The notes under the pieces were generated by a model. That model did not search any database. It was not told the origin of the DNA and was given only the letters and a program-made list of their open reading frames with translations. Position numbers and translations under genes: made by a program. From Gammaproteobacteria bacterium (GTDB lineage: Bacteria; Pseudomonadota; Gammaproteobacteria; Porifericomitales; Porifericomitaceae), in NCBI GenBank assembly GCA_028817255.1, contig JAPPQA010000147.1, positions 1 through 24,172 on the forward strand: a stretch of 24,172 nucleotides of DNA. The letters are read 5' to 3'. Positions 15,283 to 23,361 of the stretch are shown here, piece after piece (within the stretch, counting starts at the first letter, position 1; each line of letters begins with the position of its first letter).

Positions 15283-16332
15283 ATGAGAACGGTCTGGCCC
15301 CTGTCAGTTTTCTCCCGCGGGCGGAGTCTTTACGGTCTGCGGTCGCTCGCCGCGCTGATTCTTGTGCTGGGCGCCTTCCCGGGCGCCTCGGGGGCGGCGC
15401 GCGGCGGGGAACGGGACTGGCCGCCGCCTCCGGGGAGGCTGCTGGATGTCGCTGGCCACCGGATGCATATCCATTGCCTGGGAGAGGGGGGGCCGACCGT
15501 AGTGTTCGACTCCGGTCTGGGGGGCATGTCGCTGGAATGGCGCGAAGTCCAGCGGCTGCTGGCGCCGCGGTTGCGGGTCTGCGCTTATGACCGCTCCGGG
15601 TATGGCTGGAGCGAGCCCAGCGCGGGAGATCGCCTCAGTTCGCAGCTGGCCGGGGAATTGCAAGTATTGCTGGAGGCCGCGCAGCTGGCGCCCCCTTACG
15701 TGCTGGTAGGCCATTCTTTCGGCGGCTATAACGTGCGTTACTTCGCGGCTGCCTACCCGGAGCGCACGGCGGGGCTGGTATTGGTGGACGCTTCGCATCC
15801 GGAGCAGGCGGAGCGCATCCCGCAGGTCGGCGTACCCCAAACCGGCAGGCGGCTGGTGCACCGCCAGGAGGCGAGCATATTGCGGATGGTGCGGATGTTC
15901 CAGAGCCCTTACCTGAGGGAGCAGTTGCGGCATTATCCGCAAGAAATACGCGACCAGGTGTGGTCTCTGGTCACCTCGGGGACGGCGATTGCCGCCCAGC
16001 GGCTTGAATTGCGCAGCTTTAACCGCAGCGCGCACGAGGTCTCTGCCCTCAGTTTGCCGCCGGGATTGCCGCTGGCGGTGGTGAGCCGCGGCCGGCGGGT
16101 CTGGGCGGAGACTCCGCTGGGGGATGCCCGGGAGACCGTCTGGGACGAGATGCAGCGCGAGTTGGCCGCTCTAAGCGGCGACAGCCGCCGCTGGATTGCC
16201 GAGCAAAGCGGTCACATGGTGCACCTGGAGCAGCCCGGGAAGGTGGCGGAGGCGGTGGTGTGGGTGGCCGGCCGCGCCTGCGCGCGTCTGCGGCAATCCC
16301 TGCGGCAGGCCGATTGCCAGCGCCTGCTGTGA
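15283..16332 (+). CDS. Secreted or membrane-anchored alpha/beta hydrolase
   Basis: This is an alpha/beta-hydrolase-fold enzyme of unknown substrate. From the ATG at 15283 it has 349 residues. Arg-rich residues 1-20 precede a hydrophobic stretch (LAALILVLGAFPGASGAA, about 22-39) that looks like a signal peptide or anchor. The nucleophile elbow GHSFGG places Ser145. An oxyanion region (VVFDSGLGG) lies near 73-81, followed by AYDRSGYGWSEP (101-112), typical of haloalkane-dehalogenase and esterase-like members. SGHMVHLEQP near the C-terminus supplies the catalytic histidine. The acid residue is not certain. I rejected the in-frame ATG at 15232 because the added residues are not hydrolase-like. 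It diverges from prc and ends 16 bases before the convergent FKBP gene. Confidence 0.85.
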   Translation: MRTVWPLSVFSRGRSLYGLRSLAALILVLGAFPGASGAARGGERDWPPPPGRLLDVAGHRMHIHCLGEGGPTVVFDSGLGGMSLEWREVQRLLAPRLRVCAYDRSGYGWSEPSAGDRLSSQLAGELQVLLEAAQLAPPYVLVGHSFGGYNVRYFAAAYPERTAGLVLVDASHPEQAERIPQVGVPQTGRRLVHRQEASILRMVRMFQSPYLREQLRHYPQEIRDQVWSLVTSGTAIAAQRLELRSFNRSAHEVSALSLPPGLPLAVVSRGRRVWAETPLGDARETVWDEMQRELAALSGDSRRWIAEQSGHMVHLEQPGKVAEAVVWVAGRACARLRQSLRQADCQRLL

Positions 16333-16348
16333 ACGCCGCCGCGAACGT

Positions 16349-17257
16349 TCAGGACGGGTCTTCGTCCGCGGCGGATCGCTCCTCGATCCCCAGCAGCTCG
16401 ATCTCGAACACCAGGGTCGCATCGGGGCCGATGGTGGGCGGCGAACCCTCGCGGCCGTATCCCAGGGCGGGAGGGATGTAGGCGCGCCACTTGGCGCCGA
16501 CCCGCATTTTAGGCAGCAGGCGCTGCCAGCCGCGGATCATCCTCTTCAAGGGTAGCGACGCCGGCGCGCCGCCGCGGTGGGAACTGTCGAATTCCTCGCC
16601 GTCAATCAAGCTGCCCCGGTAATGCACCCGCACGATGTCGCTCAGCCCCGGCCGCCTTCCCTGGCCTTCCCGCAGGATTTCGTACAGCAGGCCGTCCGCC
16701 AACTCCGTCACCCCCTCGCGGTTCCGGTTTTCGGCGAGGAAGCGGCGCCCCTCCTCGCGGTTTTTGTTCCCCAACTCTCGCCATTGGCGCAGCCAGTCCT
16801 CCTTGTACAGCAGCAGCAGTTTGGCGATCTCCGGCTCTTCCAGGCGCAGCGGGCGCTCCGTGAGCGCATCCTCGATCCCCTGGGAAAAGTTTTGCATCCG
16901 CAGCCGCGATTTGTGAATGGACAGGTGGCGGCTGTAATGCACGCCCAGGGAATAACTGGTGTCCTTCGACGCCGCCGCTTCCGGCTTGCCGGCCCGGTTG
17001 CGCTCGAAGGCGATCAGCAGGGAGGACATGGTTTGGGTCGGGAGTCGGAACTTGCGGCCCGTCAGGGCGTCCCGGACCCCGGAGACGAACGCGGTCGCGT
17101 CCAACCGGATCCCGGAGGCGATCTGCCGCGTATCGCGGCCGAACTGCACCCCCAGGGCGTAACTGGTCTGTTCCGTGGCCAGCTCCGCGGCAGCCGCCGC
17201 CCCGGCGAGCAGCAGGGCGCAGGCGGCCAGGGCGGGCGCCGGCGGCAAGGGCCTCAC
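16349..17257 (-). CDS. FKBP-type peptidyl-prolyl isomerase with duplicated N-terminal domain
   Basis: This is an exported folding helper of the Mip/FkpA/FklB group that isomerises Xaa-Pro bonds. It starts with GTG at 17257, sharing GTGA with the stop of the upstream gene, and has 302 residues. A signal peptide covers about 1-24 (ALAACALLLAGAAAAA). Two related helical segments follow: one begins TSYALGVQFGRD (31-42), the other TSYSLGVHYSRH (100-111). Each resembles the FKBP N-terminal dimerisation domain, which normally occurs once. A long charged helix leads to the FKBP core at about 205-290 (VRVHYRGSLIDGEEFDSS, Asp224; GWQRLLPKM; IPPALGYG, Tyr267). The usual VIPGW reads MIRGW, so a binding-pocket proline is replaced, though Trp244 is kept. 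It is last in the map-glnD cluster as seen here. Confidence 0.9.
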   Translation of the reverse strand: MRPLPPAPALAACALLLAGAAAAAELATEQTSYALGVQFGRDTRQIASGIRLDATAFVSGVRDALTGRKFRLPTQTMSSLLIAFERNRAGKPEAAASKDTSYSLGVHYSRHLSIHKSRLRMQNFSQGIEDALTERPLRLEEPEIAKLLLLYKEDWLRQWRELGNKNREEGRRFLAENRNREGVTELADGLLYEILREGQGRRPGLSDIVRVHYRGSLIDGEEFDSSHRGGAPASLPLKRMIRGWQRLLPKMRVGAKWRAYIPPALGYGREGSPPTIGPDATLVFEIELLGIEERSAADEDPS

Positions 17258-19056
17258 CGCGCCCCCTGCAACTGCGTGGCGGGGAGGTAGTAGCCCAGCA
17301 ACTCCCGCCGCCAGAGGGCGTTGTTGCGCCGGCGTTCGTCCGGGGCGGTGTAGCTGTAGCGGTACAGCAGGGCGCGGACGTACCGCGGCGGTTGGTCGGG
17401 GAAGGGGTTGTAGTCGAACAGGGCAATCACCGGCGGGCTGTTCCGCAACAGGCGATACACCAGGTTGCCAACCCAGGGATGCTCCCTTGCCGTGCCGAGG
17501 ACGGCGAACCAGCACTGCCAGTCCAGCCGCGGCTGGTGCGGGAAGATCCACGGCAGCCCCCTGGCGGTGGGGCCGGGTTTGTAGCGGAAGGAATACTCTT
17601 GCCAGGAGCGGCGGTCCCGGCTGCCCTCGAGCACGAGTTCCAGGCGTTGCGTCGTCATCACCGCGAATACGCCGTAGGGATTGACGATACGCAGGGGGCG
17701 CAGGAACCGTTCCGCGGCGGCCGCGCCCGGCAGTTCCTGGGCGGCGAACAGACGCCAGAACTGGGAGGCGTTGATCGTTACCACCGTTGCGGCCAGCGTT
17801 GCGGTCGCCCACCGGATTGCCGCCCGCGGCGGCGGGGAGGCGGTAATCTCGGTGCGCCACCTGGCAGGCAAGACGCTTCGCAATGCGGCATCGTCGTACA
17901 GAGAGAGGCACAGCAGCATGGTCAAAAGATTGAAAAAATTATAGTTGCCGGTCAGCAGTATGCACAACTCCAGGAGCAGGATCGCGGCGCCGGCCAGGAA
18001 ACGCGCCTGGCGCGGCAGGAAGATCAGGAATACCGCGGCCAATTCGATGCCCAGGGTGGCTGCCGCCGAGAACCGGTGCCACGCATCGGGCAGATGGTGC
18101 GCGTACCAGGCCAGGGGCGTGGGCAGCGGCTGGGTCTCGTAATGGTATTGCAGGGCGGTCAGGGCAGCCCAGGAAGGGTCGCCGCTCAGGAGTTTCACCG
18201 CCCCGGACAGAAACACGAAGCGGAACAGCAGCCAGCGGTACAGCCACAGGGAGAGCGCCGAGCCCGGGGAGAGGAAAATCGCCAGGAACCCCGCCTCCAG
18301 CAGCAGGAGGTCCCATTGGAACCGCAGGAACACCTGCCCGGCGTGACACAGCGACAGGTACATCACGAACGCGAGCGCGGCGGCGAGACGCCCGCCTTTG
18401 CCCAGCAAGATAAGCGCGGCCAGGAACCATCCCGCCAGACAGACGGCATGCAGGGCGAGGTCGCCGGAATGCAGCCAGAACAAAGTGGGAATGCGCCAGT
18501 AGGCAGAGCTCCCCAGCGCCTCGCGCGCCAGCTCCAGGTAGTCGCTTATCGGCAGGATGCCGCGGCTGCCCACGAGTCCCTCGATCTGAACCCAGAGCGA
18601 ATAAAAGGCGATCGCATATACGGCGCCCAGCCCGCGCAGCAACAGGGCGCAGCTCAGTTCGTAGCGCGACGGGGGAGGCGGGCGGCGCCCCCAGAGCAGG
18701 CAGCTGATGCCGCTCAGCAGCCGCCGGTGCCGGGAGAGAAAGCGGTAGCCGAATTCGCTGATCGCGGCAAAGCCGGGCAGGCGCAGATACAGCCGCAGCC
18801 AGTGGCCGTGACCGGGCGCCAGGGCCAGGATCCGGTACGCCGCTTCGGCGCCTTGGCAGCGGCGGCCGTCCGACAGAAACAGCTGGATGGAGCGGCGGAA
18901 GGCGGCGACCGGCAACTCCGGGTAGTCTTGCGCCGCGTCCTGATAGGGACGGTAATCGGCCCGGTCGCCGGTGCGTTGCCGCCAGTAACCGACCCAGTAA
19001 CGGCAGATATTGCAGGCGCCGTCATAGATCAGCAGGCAACGGGGCGGGGCGCTCAC
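17254..19056 (-). CDS. DCC thiol-oxidoreductase domain fused to lipase maturation factor-like membrane protein
   Basis: The 600-residue protein joins two families. Residues 6-115 are a DUF393/DCC domain with the redox motif YDGACNIC (Cys15, Cys18), a predicted thiol-disulfide oxidoreductase. Residues 130-590 resemble the lipase maturation factor (LMF1) family: several membrane helices between about 135 and 420, RFVFLSGAVKLLSGDPSW (279-296), LQYHYETQPLPTPLAWY (302-318), TGNYNFFNLLTM (369-380) and a soluble C-terminal part. In vertebrates LMF1 helps lipases fold in the endoplasmic reticulum; bacterial homologues have no well-established role. The GTG start at 19056 overlaps the dusA stop as GTGA, and the end overlaps the FKBP start as GTGA. 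A shared role with the FKBP protein in folding exported proteins is plausible but inferred. Confidence 0.85.
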   Translation of the reverse strand: MSAPPRCLLIYDGACNICRYWVGYWRQRTGDRADYRPYQDAAQDYPELPVAAFRRSIQLFLSDGRRCQGAEAAYRILALAPGHGHWLRLYLRLPGFAAISEFGYRFLSRHRRLLSGISCLLWGRRPPPPSRYELSCALLLRGLGAVYAIAFYSLWVQIEGLVGSRGILPISDYLELAREALGSSAYWRIPTLFWLHSGDLALHAVCLAGWFLAALILLGKGGRLAAALAFVMYLSLCHAGQVFLRFQWDLLLLEAGFLAIFLSPGSALSLWLYRWLLFRFVFLSGAVKLLSGDPSWAALTALQYHYETQPLPTPLAWYAHHLPDAWHRFSAAATLGIELAAVFLIFLPRQARFLAGAAILLLELCILLTGNYNFFNLLTMLLCLSLYDDAALRSVLPARWRTEITASPPPRAAIRWATATLAATVVTINASQFWRLFAAQELPGAAAAERFLRPLRIVNPYGVFAVMTTQRLELVLEGSRDRRSWQEYSFRYKPGPTARGLPWIFPHQPRLDWQCWFAVLGTAREHPWVGNLVYRLLRNSPPVIALFDYNPFPDQPPRYVRALLYRYSYTAPDERRRNNALWRRELLGYYLPATQLQGAR

Positions 19057-20078
19057 TCCGGCATGGCGCAGGGGCGTCGGGCAGCGAAGTCTTGCAGTTG
19101 CATCGCCGCCTGTTCCAGGGTCTCGGTTTCCGTTCCCCGCCTCCCTGCGCTCAGCAACCGGCGCCAGCGACGGCTGCCCGGCTGTCCGTGCAGCAGGCCG
19201 AACAAGGGCTGGACCAGGCTTTGGAAGCGGGTGCCGCGGCGCAGTTCGCGGCAGGCATAGCGTCGGTAGGCCCGGAAGATCTCCTGGCGCGGCGGCGGCG
19301 TCCGCCGGGCGCCGAAGATCGCCGGGTCGGCGGCGGCCAGCAGGTAGGAGTTATGGTAGGCGGCGCGCCCGATCATGATCCCGTCCACGAGGCCCAGTTG
19401 CGCGCCGGCTTCCTCCAGGCAGGAGATGCCGCCGTTCAGAACGATCTCCAACTCCGGGAAGTCTCGCTTCAGCCGGTGGACGCGGCCGTGTTGCAGCGGC
19501 GGGCGGGTGCGGTTCTCTTTTGGGCTCAGCCCCCGCAGCCATGCTTTGCGCGCGTGCACGATAAAACCGCGGCAGCCGGCGGCGGCGACCCGCTCCACGA
19601 ATCCGGCCAGGTGCCGGTAGCTGTCGCAGCGATCGACGCCGGTACGGGTTTTGACGGTGACCGGTGTCGCGACCCGTTCGCACATGGCCGCGACGCAGTC
19701 CGCCACTTGCGCCGGCTGCGCCAGCAGACAGGCCCCGATCCGGCCGCTGCTCGCCGCCTGGCTGGGACAGCCCACATTGAGGTTGATTTCGTCGAAGCCG
19801 GTCCGCTCCGCCATGCGCGCGCACTCGGCGAGCGACTCCGGGTCCGAGCCGGCCAACTGTAGCGCCAGCGGGCGCTCGGCGTCATCGCAGCGCAGCGGCA
19901 GGGCGCCGCGCAACAGCGCCTGGCAAGGGATCATCTCCGTGTACAGCAGGGTGTGGCGGGAGAGGGTCCGTGCCAGGCGCCGGAAGTGCCGGTTCGTCCA
20001 GCCCATCATCGGCGCCACCGAGAGGCGCCGGTCCGGGGACGCGCGCGGCGGGGCCGGATTCGGGGCTGCCGCGTTCAT
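19053..20078 (-). CDS. dusA: tRNA-dihydrouridine(20/20a) synthase DusA
   Basis: DusA is an FMN enzyme that reduces uridine 20/20a in the tRNA D-loop with NADPH. The 341 residues show VAPMMGWTNRHFR (21-33), the flavin-barrel block QLAGSDPE, and the active-site cysteine Cys104 within EINLNVGCPS. Further blocks are TVKTRTGVD, FIVHARKAWLRGLSPKENR (DusA rather than DusB/C), LNGGI, and DGIMIGRAAYHN. The ATG at 20078 overlaps the mutH stop as ATGA. A Pro/Ala-rich 16-residue extension precedes the conserved domain. It is in the middle of the tightly packed map-to-FKBP unit. Confidence 0.95.
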   Translation of the reverse strand: MNAAAPNPAPPRASPDRRLSVAPMMGWTNRHFRRLARTLSRHTLLYTEMIPCQALLRGALPLRCDDAERPLALQLAGSDPESLAECARMAERTGFDEINLNVGCPSQAASSGRIGACLLAQPAQVADCVAAMCERVATPVTVKTRTGVDRCDSYRHLAGFVERVAAAGCRGFIVHARKAWLRGLSPKENRTRPPLQHGRVHRLKRDFPELEIVLNGGISCLEEAGAQLGLVDGIMIGRAAYHNSYLLAAADPAIFGARRTPPPRQEIFRAYRRYACRELRRGTRFQSLVQPLFGLLHGQPGSRRWRRLLSAGRRGTETETLEQAAMQLQDFAARRPCAMPE

Positions 20079-20725
20079 CCCGCTGCCGCCGGGGCGTAGT
20101 GTATTCGCAGCAGGCGGGCGGTAAAGTGCGGGCGCAGGTAGAAACTCCAGGACACGCCGTCCTCGCCGGCGGGGGCGCCTTGCGGGCGCAGTTGCAGGTA
20201 GTTCCCGTAGCGCCCGTCCAGGAATTCCGTCCCTTCCAGGCGCAGGATCTGGAGCAGTTCTTCCCAGTCGGCGCGCAGCACTTCCGCTTCGCCCGGCGTC
20301 GGCGACCAGAGCCAGGGCATCCCGACCCGGCGCTGCGCCGGAGACAGCCCCGGTTCGGCCAGTACCGGCACCCACAGTACGCGCGCCAGTTTGCGGCGCA
20401 GCGCGGAGTCTTCCCATACGGGGGCGGTGTCGCGTTGCCGGGAGACGGCGCAGACGAAGGTGGACTCCAGCGTGCGCCCGTCCCGGCTGACGGGCAGGCT
20501 CTTGAGCTCGATGCCCAGGGCGGAGAAATCGGGGCGGGAACGGGGGCCGGCGTCGGTGCCTAAGGCCGCCTCGAGCAGCCGCCCGACCCAGCCGCGGTCG
20601 CGGCGCAGGTCCCGTGGCGGGCAGGCGCCCAGTCGCCCCGCGATCTCGCCCAGGGTGCGGCCCGCCAGCGCCCGGCCGCGGGTGCGCAATTCGTCCTCGT
20701 CGGCGGGAGGCAGGGGCCGGTACAT
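20075..20725 (-). CDS. mutH: DNA mismatch repair endonuclease MutH
   Basis: MutH nicks the unmethylated strand at hemimethylated GATC after activation by MutS and MutL. The 216 residues match the family from end to end: TLGEIAGRLG, RRDRGWVGRLLEAALG (Glu52), the catalytic set Asp66-Glu73-Lys75 in PDFSALGIELKSLPV, LESTFVCAV, RKLARVLWVPV, PAQRRVGMPWLWSP and the C-terminal YLQLRP and FYLRPHFTARLL. Asp-Glu-Lys spacing equals E. coli residues 70, 77 and 79. The ATG at 20725 starts two bases after the glnD stop. Its presence predicts Dam methylation and a MutS/MutL set elsewhere in the genome. Placement beside glnD differs from E. coli. Confidence 0.95.
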   Translation of the reverse strand: MYRPLPPADEDELRTRGRALAGRTLGEIAGRLGACPPRDLRRDRGWVGRLLEAALGTDAGPRSRPDFSALGIELKSLPVSRDGRTLESTFVCAVSRQRDTAPVWEDSALRRKLARVLWVPVLAEPGLSPAQRRVGMPWLWSPTPGEAEVLRADWEELLQILRLEGTEFLDGRYGNYLQLRPQGAPAGEDGVSWSFYLRPHFTARLLRIHYAPAAAG

Positions 20726-20727
20726 GC

Positions 20728-23361
20728 TCAGTTTTCTCCCAGCATCTCCAGGATGGCGCCGCGCAGGCGTCGCCGCCGGGCCGGGTCTCGCACCCTGCCG
20801 CCGCCTTTGCCGGCGAGGAAAAAGAAGTCCCTGACGCGCTCGCCGTAGGTGGCAATCTTCGCCCCCTGAAGTTGCAGTTCCGAACGCCGCAAGGCCGTGC
20901 CGATCCGAAACAGCAGTCCCGGCCGGTCCATGGTGGCGACCTCCATGATGGTGCGGTCGTTGTCCGGATCGTCCAGGAAATCAATGCGGGTTTCGATCCG
21001 GAAACTGCGCGCCTGTCGCGACGCCAGCCGGCTGACCTGCAACGGTATATCGGGCCGGGCCAGGACGTGTCGCAGGCGCTGGGCGATCTCGCGCGCCCGC
21101 TGCCCGCTGCCTACGCGCTCGCCGCTGCGCTCCAGCACGGAGTAGCTGTCCAGCGCGCCGCCGTTCGAGGCGGTAACGATGCGGGCATCTACGATGGACA
21201 GGCCGAGTTGGTCCAGCGTCCAAGTGGCGGCGATGAAACTGCGCCCCCGTTCCGGCAGATGCAGGAACACCTCGGTGCAGTCGCGCGAGGTGCGGCGGTT
21301 GACCAGGACCAGCGGCTGCTCCGGCTGCCGCCGGCTAACGATGCCGCGGGCGTGCCAGGCGATCTCGTCGGCACGGTAGCGCAGAAAGTATTCCTCGCCC
21401 AGCCGCTGCCATAGCCGCTCTGCCAGCGACCGGCAGCCGTTGCCGAGTAGCGACAAGGCCTGTTCGCGCGTCCCGCGGATCCGCTCTCGTTTGGCGATCG
21501 GCCTGCCGCGCCCCCGGCGCAATGCCTGCAGGACGCGGTCGTACAGGGTGCCCAGCAAGTGGTTCTTCCAACTGTTCCACAATTTGGGGTGCGTGCCGCT
21601 GATATCCGCCACTGTCAGCAGGTAGAGGTAATTCAGCTGATCCTGGTCGCCCACCTTTTCGATAAAGCGCTCGATCACGGAGGGGTCGTCCAGGTCTTCG
21701 TGTTGGGCCGTATGCGACAGCAGCAGATGGTACTCCGTCAGCCAGGCGACCAGTTGGCAGTCGTACTCGCCCAGCCCCAGGTAATGGCAGAAATCCAGGG
21801 CCTCCTGCGCCCCCAGCAGGGAGTGGTCGCCGCGGCGTCCCTTGCCGATGTCGTGCATCAGCGCCGCCAGGTACAACAGCGGTCGCTTGGGGATCTGCCG
21901 CATGATCTCGTGGCACATGGGGAAATCGGGCGAGCGTCCGGCGGCGAATTCGTCCAGCCGCTCCAGCACCGCCAGGATGTGCGCGTCCACGGTGTGGATG
22001 TGGAACAGGTCGAACTGCATGCGCCCCTCGATGTCTCCGAAGGCGGGCAGCACGGCGGCCAGCACTCCGTAGCGGTGCATTTGCCGCAGGGCCCGCCCGA
22101 CTCCCCGCGGCTGGCCGATGATCTCCAAAAACAAGCTGCGGGTCCGCAGGTCGCCGCGGAAGTTGTCGTCCGCGCGCTTGGCGCTGTCGCCAATCAGGCG
22201 CATCGTCGTTGTCGCCAGGCCGTCCAGCCGCTCCTCCTGCATGAGCAGCAGGAAGGGTTCCAGAAGGGCGTGCGGATAACGCTGGAATACCCTGGGATCG
22301 CGGGCCTCCAACTGGCCGTCCCGCTCCCGGAAGCGGCGATTCAGCCGGGTTTCGCTGTGCCTGGCCCGCGGCGCGATCCGTTCTCCGAGTTGCCGCAACA
22401 GAATCTCGTTCAGCAGGCCGATCCTGCGGGCTGCGCGGTAATACTCCCTTGTGAACCGTTCCACTCCGGCATTGCCCGGAGCAGTGTGGCCCAGCAGTGG
22501 CGCGATGCGCCGCTGATAGTCGAACAGCAGGCGTTCCTCGCGCCGGCCCGCGAGCATGTGCAGGGCGTAGCGTATGCGCCACAGGAGCGCCCGGCTCTCC
22601 TCCAGCGCGCGGCTCTCTTCGGGCAGCAGCAAGCCCTGCCGGCGCAGGTGGCGCCAGGGGTCGCCGCCAAAATGGCGTATGGCGACCCAAGCCACGGTAT
22701 GGATGTCGCGCAGGCCGCCCGGTCCGTCTTTGATGTTGGGTTCCAGATTGTGCCGCCCGACCCGGTTGTGGCGCTCCTCCTGTTCCCGCAACTTGCCCTG
22801 GAGAAAGCGGCGCCCGGGGCAGATCCGCTCCGCTGCGATGGCGGCGCGCATGGCCTCCGCCAGGTCGGCGCGGCCCAGCAGCGGCCGCGCTTCCATCATG
22901 GCGGTCAGCACGGAGAGATCGGCGCGGGCCGCGCGCATGCACTGGCTCGCGGTGCGCACGCTGTGACCGATCTGCAGCCCGGCGTCCCAGAGAGAAACGA
23001 GGAAGCTTTCGACTGCGGCGCTGGCGGCGGCGCCCATGCGCCCGCGGTGGAGGATCAGCAGGTCAATATCGGAGTACGGGTGCAGCTCGCCGCGGCCGTA
23101 GCCGCCCACGGCCGCCAGCGCCAGCTCCCCCCCGGCCAGGGCGGAATGCCGCCGCCAGGCCCGGCGCAACAGGCGGTCCGTCTGCCGGCTTTGCTCGCGC
23201 ACCAGCGTCTCAATGGACTCGTTGGCCAGGAACCTCCGATCCAGGGCGTCCCGCTGGCGGCGCAGTTGCAGGCGCCAGGGCGCCGCCGGCGCGCCGCTCT
23301 CCGCCGGCCGCTCCGGACCGGGGCCGCCGGCAGTCGGGAGGCGCCCTGGGCGGTCCTTCAG
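20728..23361 (-). CDS. glnD: Bifunctional PII uridylyltransferase/uridylyl-removing enzyme GlnD, probable CTG start
   Basis: GlnD senses glutamine and uridylylates or deuridylylates PII proteins, controlling nitrogen assimilation. From CTG at 23361 it has 877 residues, against 890 in E. coli. The nucleotidyltransferase domain has GGYGRGELHPYSDIDLLIL (86-104), followed by KDGPGGLRDIHTV. The HD domain carries MHDIGKGRRGDHS (502-514). Two ACT domains end the protein (about 690-770 and 800-870, the second with MDRPGLLFRIGTAL). No ATG, GTG or TTG occurs in frame between the map stop and the GTG at 23202, and that GTG would remove a helix that aligns with E. coli residues 30-70. AGGAGG lies seven bases before the CTG, which overlaps the map stop as CTGA. 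The adjacent ATT at 23364 is a second candidate start. Confidence 0.93.
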   Translation of the reverse strand: MKDRPGRLPTAGGPGPERPAESGAPAAPWRLQLRRQRDALDRRFLANESIETLVREQSRQTDRLLRRAWRRHSALAGGELALAAVGGYGRGELHPYSDIDLLILHRGRMGAAASAAVESFLVSLWDAGLQIGHSVRTASQCMRAARADLSVLTAMMEARPLLGRADLAEAMRAAIAAERICPGRRFLQGKLREQEERHNRVGRHNLEPNIKDGPGGLRDIHTVAWVAIRHFGGDPWRHLRRQGLLLPEESRALEESRALLWRIRYALHMLAGRREERLLFDYQRRIAPLLGHTAPGNAGVERFTREYYRAARRIGLLNEILLRQLGERIAPRARHSETRLNRRFRERDGQLEARDPRVFQRYPHALLEPFLLLMQEERLDGLATTTMRLIGDSAKRADDNFRGDLRTRSLFLEIIGQPRGVGRALRQMHRYGVLAAVLPAFGDIEGRMQFDLFHIHTVDAHILAVLERLDEFAAGRSPDFPMCHEIMRQIPKRPLLYLAALMHDIGKGRRGDHSLLGAQEALDFCHYLGLGEYDCQLVAWLTEYHLLLSHTAQHEDLDDPSVIERFIEKVGDQDQLNYLYLLTVADISGTHPKLWNSWKNHLLGTLYDRVLQALRRGRGRPIAKRERIRGTREQALSLLGNGCRSLAERLWQRLGEEYFLRYRADEIAWHARGIVSRRQPEQPLVLVNRRTSRDCTEVFLHLPERGRSFIAATWTLDQLGLSIVDARIVTASNGGALDSYSVLERSGERVGSGQRAREIAQRLRHVLARPDIPLQVSRLASRQARSFRIETRIDFLDDPDNDRTIMEVATMDRPGLLFRIGTALRRSELQLQGAKIATYGERVRDFFFLAGKGGGRVRDPARRRRLRGAILEMLGEN

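Noticed and set aside
17392..19260. 622-residue open frame antisense to the DCC-LMF gene
   Set aside because: Gln/Arg/Gly-rich shadow of a gene with strong family motifs on the other strand.
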